Of a stretch of 64,000 nt of DNA, positions 25,360-38,521 are shown piece after piece (the first letter of the stretch is position 1; every line of letters starts with the position of its first letter). This DNA comes from Salarias fasciatus. Lineage: Eukaryota; Chordata; Actinopteri; Blenniiformes; Blenniidae. The DNA lies in assembly GCF_902148845.1 (NCBI RefSeq), contig NC_043753.1, positions 10,668,843 to 10,732,842 on the forward strand, in the 5' to 3' direction. The notes below the pieces were generated by a model. The model was not told the DNA's origin. It was given only the letters and a program-made list of their open reading frames with translations, and ran no database searches. Made by a program: the position numbers and the translations under genes.

Positions 25360-26330
25360 GGAATAGGAGCCCCAGTAAAAGGGGTCTGGAGACACCCCTG
25401 AGGCTCAGTGCCATTTGTTTTTAAATCCTTTATCAATCAGGACGTCTCCTCCTGGCTTTAAGATTTTGCGCTCCATCTTTCCGACAACAGGCTGACTCTG
25501 ATGAAGAAAAAAAGACTGGGGAGATTTTATTTCTTCCCTCTCGTGCACAGTGACAGTGAGCACCCTGTCAGCCCCAACCCTTGAACTGACCCACATCCAG
25601 GTCCAGATACAACACTGCAGAGATCCAGTCCCTGCACACTGAAACAATACCACAGATACACACATACACTCCCAAACACACATACTGACCGAATAATTGA
25701 GAGAAAAGCAAAATGAGATAAGCAGAAAACACTGAGGGAAAAATAAAAATAAACATAGTTTAAAACAAACTAAACCACCACTTCATAAGGGAACAAAATA
25801 ATGGTATCAACCAGTGAAAGAAAGGATTGCCATGTTCTCTGGAATTTTGAAACCTTTAATGAAAATCTCAGTTTTTCCAGCCTGAATTAACTCCAGGACA
25901 AGCTAATTAACTTCAGAGCTGAATCCCACAGTTGTTCAGACAAAGTTGCCTATAATCTTCTTCCCATCTCATTGTTGTTGAAAAAATAGACTTTGCCCCT
26001 GCTTTGTCAAATCTATTATACCAGACTGAAAGACATTTTCTTTGTAAAGGGTGTATTTTCAGAAGCGTGTCAGAGAGGTCAGTAAGGAAAATAGGAAAAT
26101 TGTTTCTTGACAATAGTTCTAGCTTATAGATAACAAAAAAATGTGAATTAGGTAGAATCTGTCTAATTTATTTGATTGGTTTGCCACTTGCACCGATGGG
26201 AGGGACGGAGGAGTGGAGGCATTGCGCTGCACTGGACTGCGCCGTGCACGAAAATTGCAAAATTCCCTTGACACACCCCGCTGGTGAGAGGCAGGCATGG
26301 CATAGAGCAGGAGTGCTGCGTTTGTGCCTG
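25360..26330. other. Spacer without recognised gene
   Basis: Mixed sequence with short open frames only. No domain or repeat was recognised. Confidence 0.4.
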
Positions 26331-27187
26331 GTCTAAAATAATAGAGCCCTTTTAGTTCATATTCAACTTCAGTGCATGAAAGGGGATGAAATAGATTTAT
26401 TTGATGTGTTACACCTGGACTGCAGATGAAGTTGCTTTCATCACATTGCAGAAGAGATGATGCTTATCGTCCCCCTGATGTTCACCCTTTGCTTCGGTTT
26501 TCCTGTTTCCCTGTCAGAAAACATGGATGTGAGGTACCTATAGCAGGGTGAACCATTTCCCGTAGAAATGGAAAGAAGTACAGGAACAACAGGAAGAACA
26601 TTAGGCCATGTGGAAATGATCAAGTAAATTACATCTGTCTTTTTAAAGCAAATTTCTACCCCTGCGACATTTCCATTGTGTGCATATCTGAAAGTTGAGG
26701 CCTCATTTTCCAACATTTTCCTGTTACTGAATATATGATCATTTAAACCTACAAAAGGTGCAAACTTCATTCTGTTAAAACTTGCAGTTGCAGTTGATCT
26801 TGTTTTGTGGAAACCTTGTTGTAGTACGAAGAAAAACAGGAAGTAGTGAAATTTGTCTTTGCACTTATGTCATCAGTGTGACAATGTTATTTGGGATTTT
26901 GCTGTGTGGGTTCAAACTCTAATGATGAAAAGATAAACACATCCTGTTGTTTTTCAATTCAAAATATCTCCTGCCTGTCAAAAGGAGAGGTTGTGTTACA
27001 ATGAGTCTGAACTTTATAGAGTCTTATAAAAAAAAACGAGTTGGACTAAAGCCCTCCACAATGAGGAGTCGACTTTATTTCAAATGAAAGAAAAAGGGAA
27101 GAAACAACACAGGAGAAAAGAGAAGTTCTGACTTGACTCTTGAAACGGTGCGGTTGGAATCACAAAACGCTGCAGTGAACATCTTTG
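26330..27187 (+). promoter_or_regulatory. Upstream block, promoter and 5' UTR exon of gene C
   Basis: Matches the upstream block of gene B (10500-11462). It includes the ETS-like ACAGGAAGTA at 26836 and TCATCAGTGTGACAATG at about 26871. The octamer present upstream of B is altered here (ATTTTGCT). The 5' UTR exon ends at 27187 before donor GTAAGACT and contains a purine-rich stretch (GAAAGAAAAAGGGAAG) typical of TATA-less leukocyte promoters, which is inference. Confidence 0.55.
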
Positions 27188-28198
27188 GTAAGACTGCTTT
27201 TCTATTTCACTCTGTGACACATTGACGCAGTAAGTTGTGTAATATTTTACTTTCATTAAACCAGGCAGATAAATGTGTAACCCAATTGTTTTTCATATTA
27301 GGTTGTTAATATATTGAACATCACACCTACAGAGTGACTAAACTGCTTTTGTATTTGTGTGATCAAGATCATTGCAAGGTTTTCTTGATCAATTTAAGTT
27401 TCTTTTGACATTTTAACACATAATCTTTGGTTCTATATTCTTGTTACTGTTTCATGATCTGCACAACCAAGTAAACAGTATGATACGTAATCAATAAGGA
27501 GTTCATTTCATCTCACAAGTAAATCCAACACACAGCTATACATTGTCATGTCTCTTGAAGACATATCGCCAATTTATGACCTTTATAATTGTATTCTAGA
27601 TATTAAATCATGGCTGACAGAAACTTCCTTGAACTCAGTGAGGACAAAAGTGAAGTTTTTGGTCTGAAGGATAAAAGAAAGAAAAAAAATGTTAATATTA
27701 CAAGTAGTATCTTCTAAAACTTCAGAGCAAGTAAAGAGCATGGCATCATTTTTCACTCTGAGTTAATAAAAGATCAAAACTTTATTTCTAATTAACTTCT
27801 CTTATAAAAAAAAAAAACACACAATGCTTTAGGAGCTTTTTTCCACGACTAAATCAGTGTGATTAAAAAGTTATTTAAAAAAACTGATACAACATGATGT
27901 CAAACCTAAAGTACATGTAAATTTTTCCCCTCTTTTGCAGTTTAAACAAACGTGAAGAAATCCGTTGCTATGTTGTCATGTGTCTCAGAAGAGAGGAACA
28001 ACCGCATAATTATACATTTTGAAAAATAAATGTGCTTTTTTAAAAAATAATCGAGTTATGTAAAATAAGATTCTTCATTCTGGAACACAGGAAGTTACTT
28101 AATGTGTGATCTGTCCTGCATCTTTAAAACACTAATTTAAAAATAAAGCTGTGAGAGAAGTGAATGTGAAGAGGAAGTGCCATGTTGTGTGTTTTCAG
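27188..28198. other. First intron of gene C
   Basis: About 1 kb of AT-rich intron between the 5' UTR exon and the signal peptide exon. No other feature is seen. Confidence 0.6.
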
Positions 28199-31100
28199 AT
28201 GCCGGTGCTGAGCTTCATGTGGGCTCTGTGTGTGAACATGATGACAGTCAACATGTTTCTGAGTCTCTTCTTTCTCTCAGGTGAGCTGGAATCATCAACA
28301 GCTGCAGTTTTGAAAGCTGTTCAGAATATGAGGGCTTGTGTCCGGGCTGATCAGTGTGTGTCTGTAATGCAGACTGACTCATTATTTGGGGATGTTTTCT
28401 TCAGTGCATGTGGCTTTTGCTCACTGACTGTTTGTGCAGGAGTGAAGTGAGCGGGAGCTTGAGATCTGCTTGTTGCTCATCAGTGAAAAGTGAACATAGT
28501 GCATCACATTGTGGCTGAAGTATGTTTTCATTCTACAGGTGCTGCGGATGCTTGTGATTATCCATCAGATCTGGATGTTAAAACACCACAGAAGATGGAG
28601 GCTCTGAGTGGATCCTGTTTAAAAATTCCATGTAGCTTTGAGAATAGGGAGGAGTTTGATGGAACAAGAGAAACTTCTGCAGTGTGGATCAGAGATCATC
28701 CTTATGGGCATAAAAAACCTGAGGTTTATGTGGTTTATGACAGTACAAAGGCAGACAACAAATATCCCATGAAGATTACAGGAAACCTCCATGAGAAAAA
28801 CTGCAATACTGAGTTTTTTAATTTAACCACAGATTACAAAGACACATACTACTTCAGGATCATCAACGAGCCTTTTAAAGCAACAGCTGTTTGCGATCCT
28901 CTTGAGATCACAGTTAAAGGTAAGAATATTTTTATTATTTTGGAGGTTAACAAATCATGTAGACAAAGAAAATCCATGTTTGGTAAAAAATTCTCAGGGC
29001 TTTGAGACAAATGAAGAAGCACAGTGAAATATAAATGTTTTGTTCTCAATTCATTGTAAACGTCCTTGAGTGCTTAGAAGGGCGCAATTCAATGTATTAT
29101 TATTATTATTATTTTTATTATTATTATAAATTTTTTTTTTTGTTTTACTGACATTTTGAATATATGTAATGATGACAGGAAATTATAATTAACATGCAAA
29201 TTTGTTACCTTCAGCATTTCCACCGTTACCAGTTTCCAGAGTTACAAATTGCTTTTTCATTTCTCTGAAATTCAGCAAGTGGTGGAAATCTATTATCCTC
29301 TGGTGGTTTGAACAGCTGCCCCTTTCTGTCAGCACTATTTTACTCTTTTTGGATTTGTTGATATAAAAACTGTGTTTGGTGTGAAACTGCAGATTCTCCT
29401 CCGAGGCCCACATTACAAGTCTCAGGTGATCAGAATGAGCTGAAGGAGAAGGAGTCTGTCACTATAACCTGCTCAGCTCCCACTCCCTGTCCACACCTCC
29501 CTCCTCGACTCACCTGGAGCCTCCAACAAGACGCTCACAGCCAAACAGAGGAAAACACTGATGGAACTTTAACCACTAAGATCCAGCAGAACATCACTCT
29601 GTCAGACCAACATGATGGATTCAAGCTCAGCTGCTCTGCTGTGTATCCTGTTGATGGAGGAGAAGCTGTGAAAACACCTGTGGCAGAGCTCACTCTCAGA
29701 GTTTCTTGTAAGTGATCCTGTCAGCACATCACAGTTCAGATGTTTCTGATCAATCAGGTGAACAAGAGTCACTTTTTCCTCCCTCAGATGCTCCTAAAGA
29801 CACGTCAGCCTCCATCAGTCCATCAGGTTTGGTGTCTGCAGGGAGCTGGGTGAACCTGAGCTGCTCCAGCAGAGCCAGACCTGCTGTCAGCTACACCTGG
29901 TTCAAGATCAGTGATCATGGAGCAGTCAGAGTGTCTGAAGGAGACTTTTACAGCTTTAATGTGACGGAAGGAGGAGTTTATTACTGTGTGGCTGCAAATG
30001 ATCTGGGACGTCAGACTTCAGAACAGATTCATCTTTTGAGAAAAGCAGGTAATGAGAGCCAGGTGCTTTATTACAAAATTCTCTTATCTGAATATTATCT
30101 GCTAGTGTGTGATCTGTTGAACAGAACAAACTGTACCTACTTCACTGATATTGACACCAGATTTTACTGCTTCTCTCAGGTCCTTCTCTGCATCTGAACA
30201 CCCTGATTGGAGTAGTTATTGGGATCATCGTGTTCATCTGCCTGCTGCTCGGTGTTTAGTGAGTATCTTTAATCAACAGAGTCGATCTTACTTTGATGAA
30301 CAGCCTACTGAAACAACAACTGTTTGTTGTTTCAGTAGGCTTGAGGGAGAAAAAAACCAAGAGACCTCAAGAGCAGTGATTAATCTGCTTCTATATAATG
30401 TGAGAAGAAAACAAGTTCACACAAAATGTTACTATAATACAGAGAGAGCTGGAATAAACAGATTCTCCATACTGAACATGCATAACCTTTAATTTTCAGA
30501 ATAGAAATTATTGTTACCATCAGCCTTTCTCTGGGACTCAGATTTTAACCTTGATTATTATTATTTGACTTATTTTACAGCATCTTCATGTGTTGGAGGA
30601 GAAAAAAGAACACAAGTTCAACTGTGCATGTGGGTCAGGTGAGAAAATATAGAGCGGTGGGCTGCTACTCCTGAATTCTAGCCGCCCAAGATTCTTTGTA
30701 TCTTTCTTTTGTGCTGCATGTCTTCAGCAGGACAGAAATCTCCTTCCACGTGCATAAAAACATGCTGACGAAGTTCAGTGATTCAGTTATTTAAAGTAGA
30801 GATGACCTGCAGAGTTGTCTTTGGTGCAAAAGTTTTATTTTTTAGGCCAGTATTCTAGCTCCTCTCGTCCTTCTATGGTGATCTATTCACTGCAGTCACC
30901 TTCAACATTCCAATGTGAGGCGTTCAGAAACAATTAGTAATTTACAATATTTACTGAAGTAATTGAATCTATGACAAAATGAGACACAAAAAAATATAAA
31001 TGTTGGGTGTCTGTAAACCTTGTGATTTTAACCTTATTTGAACCATGTTCTTCTTCCTTTAATACATTCAGCAACAGAAATCACTTGTGTGAAAATGTGT

Positions 31101-31691
31101 GTAATTTTCCATGTCTTTCACATTACGGGCGAGAAAGAAGCGCTGACTGAAGTGAAGCATTTTTCGAAATAAAACTCACTGCAGACTAAGAGAAATACAC
31201 ACTTTCCCAATAAAACTGTGGTCCGATACCATGAAGCTAATATCCACATGCCACGATGTAAAGTAAGTAAAAACTGCAGTGCACTAAGAGGAAGACACCT
31301 GAAGAAGACACTGATCTGGTATTGACTCACAAATGATGATGGTTCCATAAAAAACAAATGTGTTAGAGAGCTATGAGAGTAGAGGAGGAAAAACTAAAGG
31401 GAGGCGGAGGCTTCTTCATCACCTTTTCTGTTTTCACAGAGTCAGACAGGTGAAGAGCTGGCTGCTGAAGAGCCTGCAGAAAAACCTCAGCAAGAGGGAG
31501 AAAACATCCACTATGGAGAGATCCACTTCTCCAAGCAGAAACCTGAACCGTCCTCCAAGTCTGAGATCAGAAGCAAGCAGGAGGACACTGTGTACGCAGA
31601 GGTCAGAGGTCAGCCGGGAAACAGCTCCACGCACACTGCTGACCACCTCGGGGATCTCAACGGTCTTTACGCTGAAGTGAAGAAGAAATGA
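28199..31691 (+). CDS. Siglec-like inhibitory receptor C
   Basis: Exons: 28199-28280 (signal peptide), 28539-28919 (V-set), 29393-29707 (C2), 29788-30048 (C2), 30180-30258 and 30581-30638 (membrane), 31440-31691 (tail). Phases agree and give 475 residues. The V domain is four residues longer than in B, with an insertion in the region before 'YVVYDS'. It keeps 'GSCLKIPC' and 'YYFRI', but the E-strand sequon is lost (KNCNT in place of KNCTT). The membrane segment is uncharged. Tail motifs are 'IHYGEI', 'TVYAEV' and 'GLYAEV', so inhibitory signalling is likely. The intron before the tail exon is about 590 bp longer than in B because of an unclassified insertion. A small perfect palindrome lies in the intron after the membrane exon. 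Confidence 0.87.
30303..30340. repeat. Perfect 17-bp palindrome in gene C intron
   Basis: Arm GCCTACTGAAACAACAA at 30303-30319 is the exact reverse complement of 30324-30340, with a 4-base loop. The same place in gene B reads GCCTACTGGAACAACATTC and continues without a palindrome, so the fold-back arose in C. Confidence 0.9.
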
Positions 31692-33190
31692 AAATATTCT
31701 GTTGGATTTACTGACGTGTGAAGTAATAAAGTACACATACTTCACTTCTGTACTTTACTAGACTGCAGTACTTCATTTGGGTGATTATTTTTCCCGACTA
31801 TTGAGGTGAGTAAAGCAGCGGGAATGACCTGAAGCCCAAAGCCGCCAAGCGAACACACAGTGTCCAGTGACAAACCTGTTACACTCTTCCTCCTTTGCAA
31901 AGATAGAATCTGTTCATCAGAATGACACGGTATCTCTCATGTGTTTTAGAAACACAGGATCTCAGCGCTTCTTGTTTGTCATTCATTAACTCAGCGTTAT
32001 GTTCGGGCATTCGTGTTGATTTGTTTAAATAGTATGCAGTTTCCTTTTGCATGAGAGAAAACGTTACACAGCCTGACGTCTGCCTATCAAAGATTCTGAG
32101 ACGTGGAAAATCTGTTACAAATCTGTCCTGTTATGTGGTCCAGTTTTTGATATTGAGTTTCTTCATTGTTGCTTTGCATTTTTTTTTAATATTTCTTTAA
32201 AGTTAAATATTCTGTAAACTTGATATTTACTGTTGGTTTTTTTTTTTTTTTTGGGATGTACAAATCTGCACATTTATTCCCAATAAACTCTCCCTCCATC
32301 TCAGAGCAGAAGGACCAGTGGCTTTTCTCTCTGATGTTTGCATGTTCTCCATGTGTTAGAGCAGCTTTCTTTTCCTTGTCTGCTGAAAGGATTTTTTTTT
32401 TCTCTAATGCAAAACAAAAACACTCTCAAATGTATTTTTATGTGAAATTTCAGGCCACACGGTGGTGCAGTGTTTAGCCGCGCCTCACAATAACAAAGCC
32501 GTGGGTTTAAATACCAGCTGGGGCGCGGGATCTTTCTGTGTGGAGTTTGCATGTTCTCCCCGAGTGCGTAGGTTCCCTCCTGGTACTCCGGCTTCCTCCC
32601 ACACTCCAAAAACATGCATGTCAGGTTAACTGGCGACCCTGACTTGCTTCAAAGTAAGGAAAGCATTTATTCGGCCGTATCTTAAAAAACAGCAAGACAA
32701 AAATGATCGGTCCACCAAACTTCTGTAAGCATCCTCTGCTGAGAGGAAAAAAGAGGTTAAGCCAGCAAACGCAAAGCTCTCACCTCTCGTATGCCACACA
32801 CACTCCCAGCCTGCAGCTCCACTCAGCCTGATTGACTTCAGGTGTGACTGTTCCCGCAGGCGAGAGGAAACGCAGTGATCGAGAAGGAAACAAACGGATC
32901 TGAAAACACAATACACCAAAACAGATATCCACACCCAAATTTATCTTTCCAATTAAACTGTAAAGAGCCATTTTTCTACAGCTGAACACTGTATTGCTCC
33001 ATTTTTTAATTGCAGACTGCAACTTTATCTGCCGTCGTTTAAAACCATGAGCAGAAGGAGGAAGGGTCTTTCCTCATGTGATTTCTTTGTGAATGCTTTT
33101 TTTTTGTTTGTTTTCTTTTTATTTACAGTTTTACAACAAAGATAAACACTGAGTAGAACATTAACACATACCGAAAAGAACAAACAAAAA
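31692..33190. other. Spacer between receptors C and D
   Basis: Presumed 3' UTR of C followed by spacer. A dispersed fish repeat occupies about 32450-32640. A poly(T) run lies near 32238. No gene was recognised. Confidence 0.5.
32450..32640 (+). repeat. Dispersed teleost repeat with tRNA-like head
   Basis: GGCCACACGGTGGTGCAGTG at the head, then GTGGAGTTTGCATGTTCTCC and GGCTTCCTCCCACACTCCA, then AAAAACATGCATGTCAGGTT. I recognise this as a very common fish repeat, but I am not sure whether it is a SINE or a DNA-transposon derivative. Confidence 0.6.
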
Positions 33191-33837
33191 TCGATGGCAC
33201 GTACAGGTTGTTTTTACTGCTGTCACTCGATACATTCTGTCTGAGAGTTTCTTGGTGTTCTCCACTGTCAGGGACATTGATCCATATCAGCTTTGGATCG
33301 TGACTTGAAGCAGTCCAGAGAGGATTCTTCACCAGCCTCTGTGTCAGAAGGCGACATATTGTGTTTTCTCTGTTTTCACTGCTCTTTTGTTGTTATTTCC
33401 AACATTTTCAAGTTTCAAATGAAGAATCCAAACCTCATCAGTGCCAATTCCAAATGACAGAGAGATAAAAAAAAAAAAAAACTGCACTCATGAGACAGAA
33501 GATTCAGAACTGAGTTCTCAGTTTTCTCTCCTGTTTCTTTTAGCCGACTGCTAACCCTAATCCTAATTCTGTTATCTATTGACAGCCCTACATTAATTAA
33601 TCTAAATTAACATGATTAAAACTCACAGCCTTTGTTGCGTTGTGTTTAGTCTACTCTGAACTTTATAGAGTTTTATGAAAATAAGTTGGACTAACGTTCT
33701 CTATAAAAAGGAGTCGACTGTGTTTCAAGTGAAAGAAAAAAGGAAGAAACAACAGAGGAGAAAAGAGAAGTTCTGAGTCGACTCTTGAAATGGTGAAGCT
33801 GTGATCACTAAACACCAGACTGCTGTGAACGTGTTCG
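33190..33837 (+). promoter_or_regulatory. Proximal promoter and 5' UTR exon of gene D
   Basis: Matches, in reverse, the block before gene E (45821-46440). The 5' UTR exon ends at 33837 before GTAAGACT. The distal module with the ETS-like site and TCATCAGTGTGACG found before B, C and E was not seen here, so gene D may have a shortened control region. Confidence 0.55.
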
Positions 33838-34625
33838 GTAAGACTGTTTTTCTGTTTCACTTCATGACATGTTAACACAGAAAGTTGTACAATATTTTAC
33901 TTTAATCAAACCAGACAGATAAATGTGTAACTTCATGATTTTGAACTCAGAGAGTCATGAAATCAGATGTGGCTCCCGCTCCGCCTCAAGGCTCCATTTG
34001 AAGCCCAGAGCTTTAAAGTTCTTCCTGGTCTGGTGTCTTCTGATCCTGCAGATTTACTTTTATGTTTTGAACCATCAAGAACCATCTGGTTCTCCTGCAG
34101 AGTCTGTTTCATCATTGAAATTGAACAGAATTGCTGCAGTTACAGGAGGCGTCTTCAGGTCCTGGTCCATCGTCCACTTCTGGTCTATACTCCCTTTAAT
34201 AAATTTTATACTTGTGTCCTTTAAATCTGTAATTTTATTTTGTCTTTACACCTTCCACCGAAACAAATCCTAGTATGGGCGACTAGGCAATAAACATGAT
34301 TCTGACTGTAAATTACTGGAGAAAATGATCCATGGTTTAAATAGTTTTATAATTTCAGATGTTTACACGAACATATGACAGAAATGTATTTTGAAAAACA
34401 AAGGTTCTTTTTTCAAATTAATTTGGTGATGTAAAATGAGATAAATTCATTTGACATTTTATTTGTAGATATTTTTCACTTCATTTATCTGCTGCTGGGT
34501 CTCCATTCTGAAACACAAAAAGTTATTTTAAGTGTGATCTCTTCCGTCCTTTAAAACACTAATTTAAAAATAAAGCTGTGACAGAAGTGAATGTGAAGAG
34601 GAAGTGCCATGTTGTGTGTTTCCAG

Positions 34626-37600
34626 ATGCCGGTGCTGAGCTTCATGTGGGCTCTGTGTGTGAACATGATGACAGTCAACATGTTTCTGAGTCTCTTCTTT
34701 CTCTCAGGTGAGCTGGAATCATGAACAGCTGCAGTTTTGAAAGCTGTTCAGAATATGAGGGCTTGTGTCCGGGCTGATCAGTGTGTGTCTGTAACGCAGA
34801 CTGAGTCATTATTTGGGGATGTTTTCTTCAGTGCATGTGGCTTTTGCTCACTGACTGTTTGTGCAGGAGTGAAGTGAACGGGAGCTTGAGATCTGCTTGT
34901 TGCTCATCAGTGAAAAGTGAACACAGTGCATCACATTGTGGCTGAAGTATGTTTTCATTCTACAGATGCTGCAGATGCTTGTGATTATCCATCAGAGCTG
35001 GATGTTAAAACACCACAGAAGATGGAGGCTCTGAGTGGATCTTGTTTAAAAATCCCATGTAGCTTTGAGAATAGGGAGGAGTTTGACGGCACAAGAGAAA
35101 CTTCTGCAATGTGGATCAGAGATCATCCTTATGGGCATGTTTCACCTGAGGTTTATGTGGTTTATGACAGTACAAAGGCAGACAACAAATATCCAATGAA
35201 GATTACAGGAAACCTCCATGAGAAAAACTGCACCACTGAGTTTTTTAATTTAACCACAGATTACACACACATATACTACTTCAGGATCATCAACGAGCCT
35301 TTTAAATCATCAGTTCCTTGTGATCCTCTTGAGATCACAGTTAAAGGTAAGAATATTTTTATTATTTTCCAGATGAACAAATCTTGTAGACAGTTACATT
35401 CTGTGTTTGGTGAAAATCTCAGGGCATTCAAATGAACAAAGAAGAAAAGTAAATTTTAGATTAATAATTTTGGGGTTTTGCTGACTTTTTAAATGTGTCT
35501 AATGATAATAATGAAGTATATTTAGGAACCATGAAGGTTTCCTGAAGTCATTACACTGTTACCACTTTCTAAACTGACAAAGTGCTTTTAAATTCCTCTG
35601 AAATTCAGCAAGTGGTGGAAATCTATTCTCATTTGGTGGTTTGAACAGCTGCCACCTTTCTGTCAGCACTACTTTAGTCTTTCGGATTTGTTTATATAAA
35701 ATGTGTGTTTGTTGTGAAACTGCAGATTCTCCTCCGAGGCCCACATTAAATGTCTCAGGTGATCAGAATGAGCTGAAGGAGAAGGAGTCTGTCACTATAA
35801 CCTGCTCAGCTCCCACTCCCTGTCCACACCTCCCTCCTCGACTCACCTGGAGCCTCCAACAAGACGCTCACAGCCAAACAGAGGAAAACACAGATGGAAC
35901 TTTAACCACTAAGATCCAGCAGAACATCACTCTGTCAGACCAACATGATGGATTCAAGCTCAGCTGCTCTGCTGTGTATCCTGTTGATGGAGGACAACAT
36001 GTGAAAACAGCTGTGGCAGAGTTCACTCTCAGTGTTTCTTGTAAGTGATCCTGTCAGCACATCACAGTTCAGATGTTTCTGATCAATCAAGTGAACAAGA
36101 GTCACTTTTTCCTCCCTCAGATGCTCCTAAAGACACGTCAGCCTCCATCAGTCCATCAGGTTTGGTGTCTGCAGGGAGCTGGGTGAACCTGACCTGCTCC
36201 AGCAGAGCCAGACCTGCTGTCAGCTACACCTGGTTCAAGATCAGTGATCATGGAGCAGTCAGAGTGTCTGAAGGAGACTTTTACAGCTTTAATGTGACGG
36301 AAGGAGGAGCTTATTACTGTGTGGCTGCAAATGATCTGGGACGTCAGAATTCAGAACAGATTCATCTTTTGAGAGATGCAGGTAATAAGAGCCAGTTGCT
36401 TTATTACAAAATTCTCTTATCTGAATATTATCTGCTAGTGTGTGATCTGTTGAACAGAACAAACTGTACCTACTTCAGTGATATTGACGCCAGATTTTAC
36501 TGCTTCTCTCACGTCCACAGTAATAAACTCCTCCTTCTGTCACATTAAATGTGACGGAAGGAGGAGTTTATTACTGTGTGGCTGCAAATCATCTGGGAAG
36601 TGAGATTTCAGAACAGATTTTTCTGACTACTGAAGGTAATGAGAGCTGTTTTCTTCACTGAGTGCTCCATCTATAGGAGTAAAGTGGTAATAGGTATGGC
36701 TGTAAAATAACGAACACCTGAGTCATTATCAGTGATCATGGAGCATTCAAAGTGCATGAAGGTGACTTTTACATGTTTATGATTATAAACAAAACAGACT
36801 TTTTCATCTGACTAAAAATGTTCTCTTGAATTAGATGTCATTGTGGATTTATGTGGGAAAAAAAATAGTTAATGAACCAAATATAACATATAACAATCAT
36901 CTTCATTGTTATTCATATAATTTAGAGAGTTCTTTTATTCAGTCCTGCCCACAATATGTTTTGTTGATGTGGAATAACAGCCATTATATTACAGTCAACT
37001 GAAACCTAAGGAGAAACTACACCACTCTTTTTTTCTGGTGTTCTTTCCTATCAAAAACATAAAATTCTTCTTCAGTTTTCAAAACAAATCATTCAGGGGA
37101 ACATCAGCTTCTGAACCACGTCTTATAAAAGTGAAAGATACAATTCTTTATGTTCATAATAATATCAAAATGAAGTTACCTTCACAAATGAGTTAAACTT
37201 TGTGTTTATTGGAGGATTATCAGTGATGTTGAAGCTGTTTTTTTGTTTTTACTTTACGTTACTGTTGAAGTAGATGAAAAGAGAAAAGTATTCTCTCACT
37301 AACAGAAAACTGTAAGATAACTTGTGTCTCTGCAGATGGTCAGAGGTTTGGACTCGGAGTCCTCGTTACTTTGAAGATTGTGGGAATCGTAGCTCTCTGC
37401 AGTTCAGTCATCATCTTTGAGTGGTGAGACTAACTTTTCCATTTGTAGAGACTTTGATTGTTATGAAATGCTACAATTCAACATGTTCATGTTTTCTTTG
37501 CAGCTGGTTCAGAAGGAGATTTCGCCACAAACCAGTGAAGGTAAACAAGCTGTTCTCAATGTTATGATGCTATAACATTCAAATGTAGAAAAAGAACATT

Positions 37601-37918
37601 CTTCTTCAAAATGAGATGTTTTCACGTCATATGAATCTGATATTTACTGAAACCCGTTTCTGTTTTATTCTCTAACTTTGAAGTTTGCACATAAACCTGC
37701 ATCTCATTCAGGAGGAAAATACTTTGTATTTAATCTGATTATGATGCAAGACTCTGTAGTGTGTGTGAGTCATATTTCCAGCAGAGCAGAGGGAAGATCA
37801 GTGCAGCTGTTCAACCTGACAGCAGAGCTCTGAAGGCTCTCTGTGTTGTTTCATTTCCACTCAGGACTCACAAGAAGCAGACTATGTCAACACAGTGGAG
37901 GAGAGTCGAGCCTCTTGA
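34626..37918 (+). CDS. Chimeric Siglec-like receptor D, putative activating type
   Basis: Exons: 34626-34707, 34966-35346 (V-set), 35726-36040 and 36121-36381 (C2), 37336-37423 (membrane), 37504-37540, 37865-37918 (tail), in phase, 405 residues. The ectodomain is of B/C/E type with 'GSCLKIPC' and 'YYFRI'. The membrane segment 'LGVLVTLKIVGIVALCSS' has a lysine in its middle. The tail is short ('DSQEADYVNTVEESRAS') with a YxN motif that could bind Grb2 and no ITIM. Membrane lysine with no ITIM is the design of activating mammalian Siglecs that pair with DAP12. An F/A-type fragment of the third Ig exon (36547-36635) remains in the intron and shows the back half came from another gene. An alternative frame through 37782-37979 is possible but less likely. 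Confidence 0.77.
36516..36578. repeat. Fold-back palindrome at the gene D chimera junction
   Basis: Arms 36516-36546 and 36548-36578 are reverse complements with one mismatch and a 1-base spacer. Both are copies of the end of the third Ig exon (coding for the 'NVTEGGVYYC' region), the first inverted, the second forward. Left of it is intron of B/C type. Right of it is intron of A/F type. Confidence 0.92.
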
Positions 37919-38467
37919 GCCACGAGGAGAAGAAGAAGATGTTAAATCCATCATCAGTGACGTGGTTTATTCTTTCTAATAATGTCTCACGACATGTTTG
38001 TCATTCATGGAGTGAAATCTGTTGTTTGGCGGATCACAGCGTTTTTCAGTGTTGTAGAGATGAACTGGTTCTGATCAGTAGAGGATAAACAGACACATAA
38101 TTCATAGCTTGATATTTTCTTTGTGCATTGAAACAGCATTTAAACTAGCTTAATATGCATTTCTTATTTGAAGTATTTTGTTCCATTTCATGTTCATTTC
38201 ATGAGCAACACATACCTTCACTGTATTCTTGTTTGTTCTCGTAGTTATTGCTTGAATTCTTTATCAACAGAAGTGTTTTCCTTTCAAGTAAAACTGTACT
38301 TATGGAATTTTTGCAGTTATCAAATTGTAAAACATTAAATAATAACTGAAGCAACCAAAGAAGTGTTTTCATCACTAATTGAGGGTTTAATGTCCCAGTG
38401 TGAATGAAATATTTTGATGATGATGAGTCACAAGTAGAAGATGGGAGATTTTAAGCTCATAACCACT

Positions 38468-38468
<1 letters not shown>

Positions 38469-38520
<52 letters not shown>
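38469..38520. repeat. (CA)n microsatellite
   Basis: About 26 CA units. A (TG)n run occupies the equivalent place in the inverted arm (48341-48375). Confidence 0.95.

Positions 38521-38521
<1 letters not shown>

Noticed and set aside
37761-37979. Alternative tail of gene D in another frame ending near 'SDVVYSF'
   Set aside because: The strong acceptor before 37865 and the conserved frame giving DSQEADYVNTVEESRAS in both D and F favour the short tail. The LTR in F falls after that stop codon, which also fits.
18023-38520. CRISPR-like or satellite arrays
   Set aside because: The regular repeats are simple CA microsatellites. No spaced direct-repeat array was seen.
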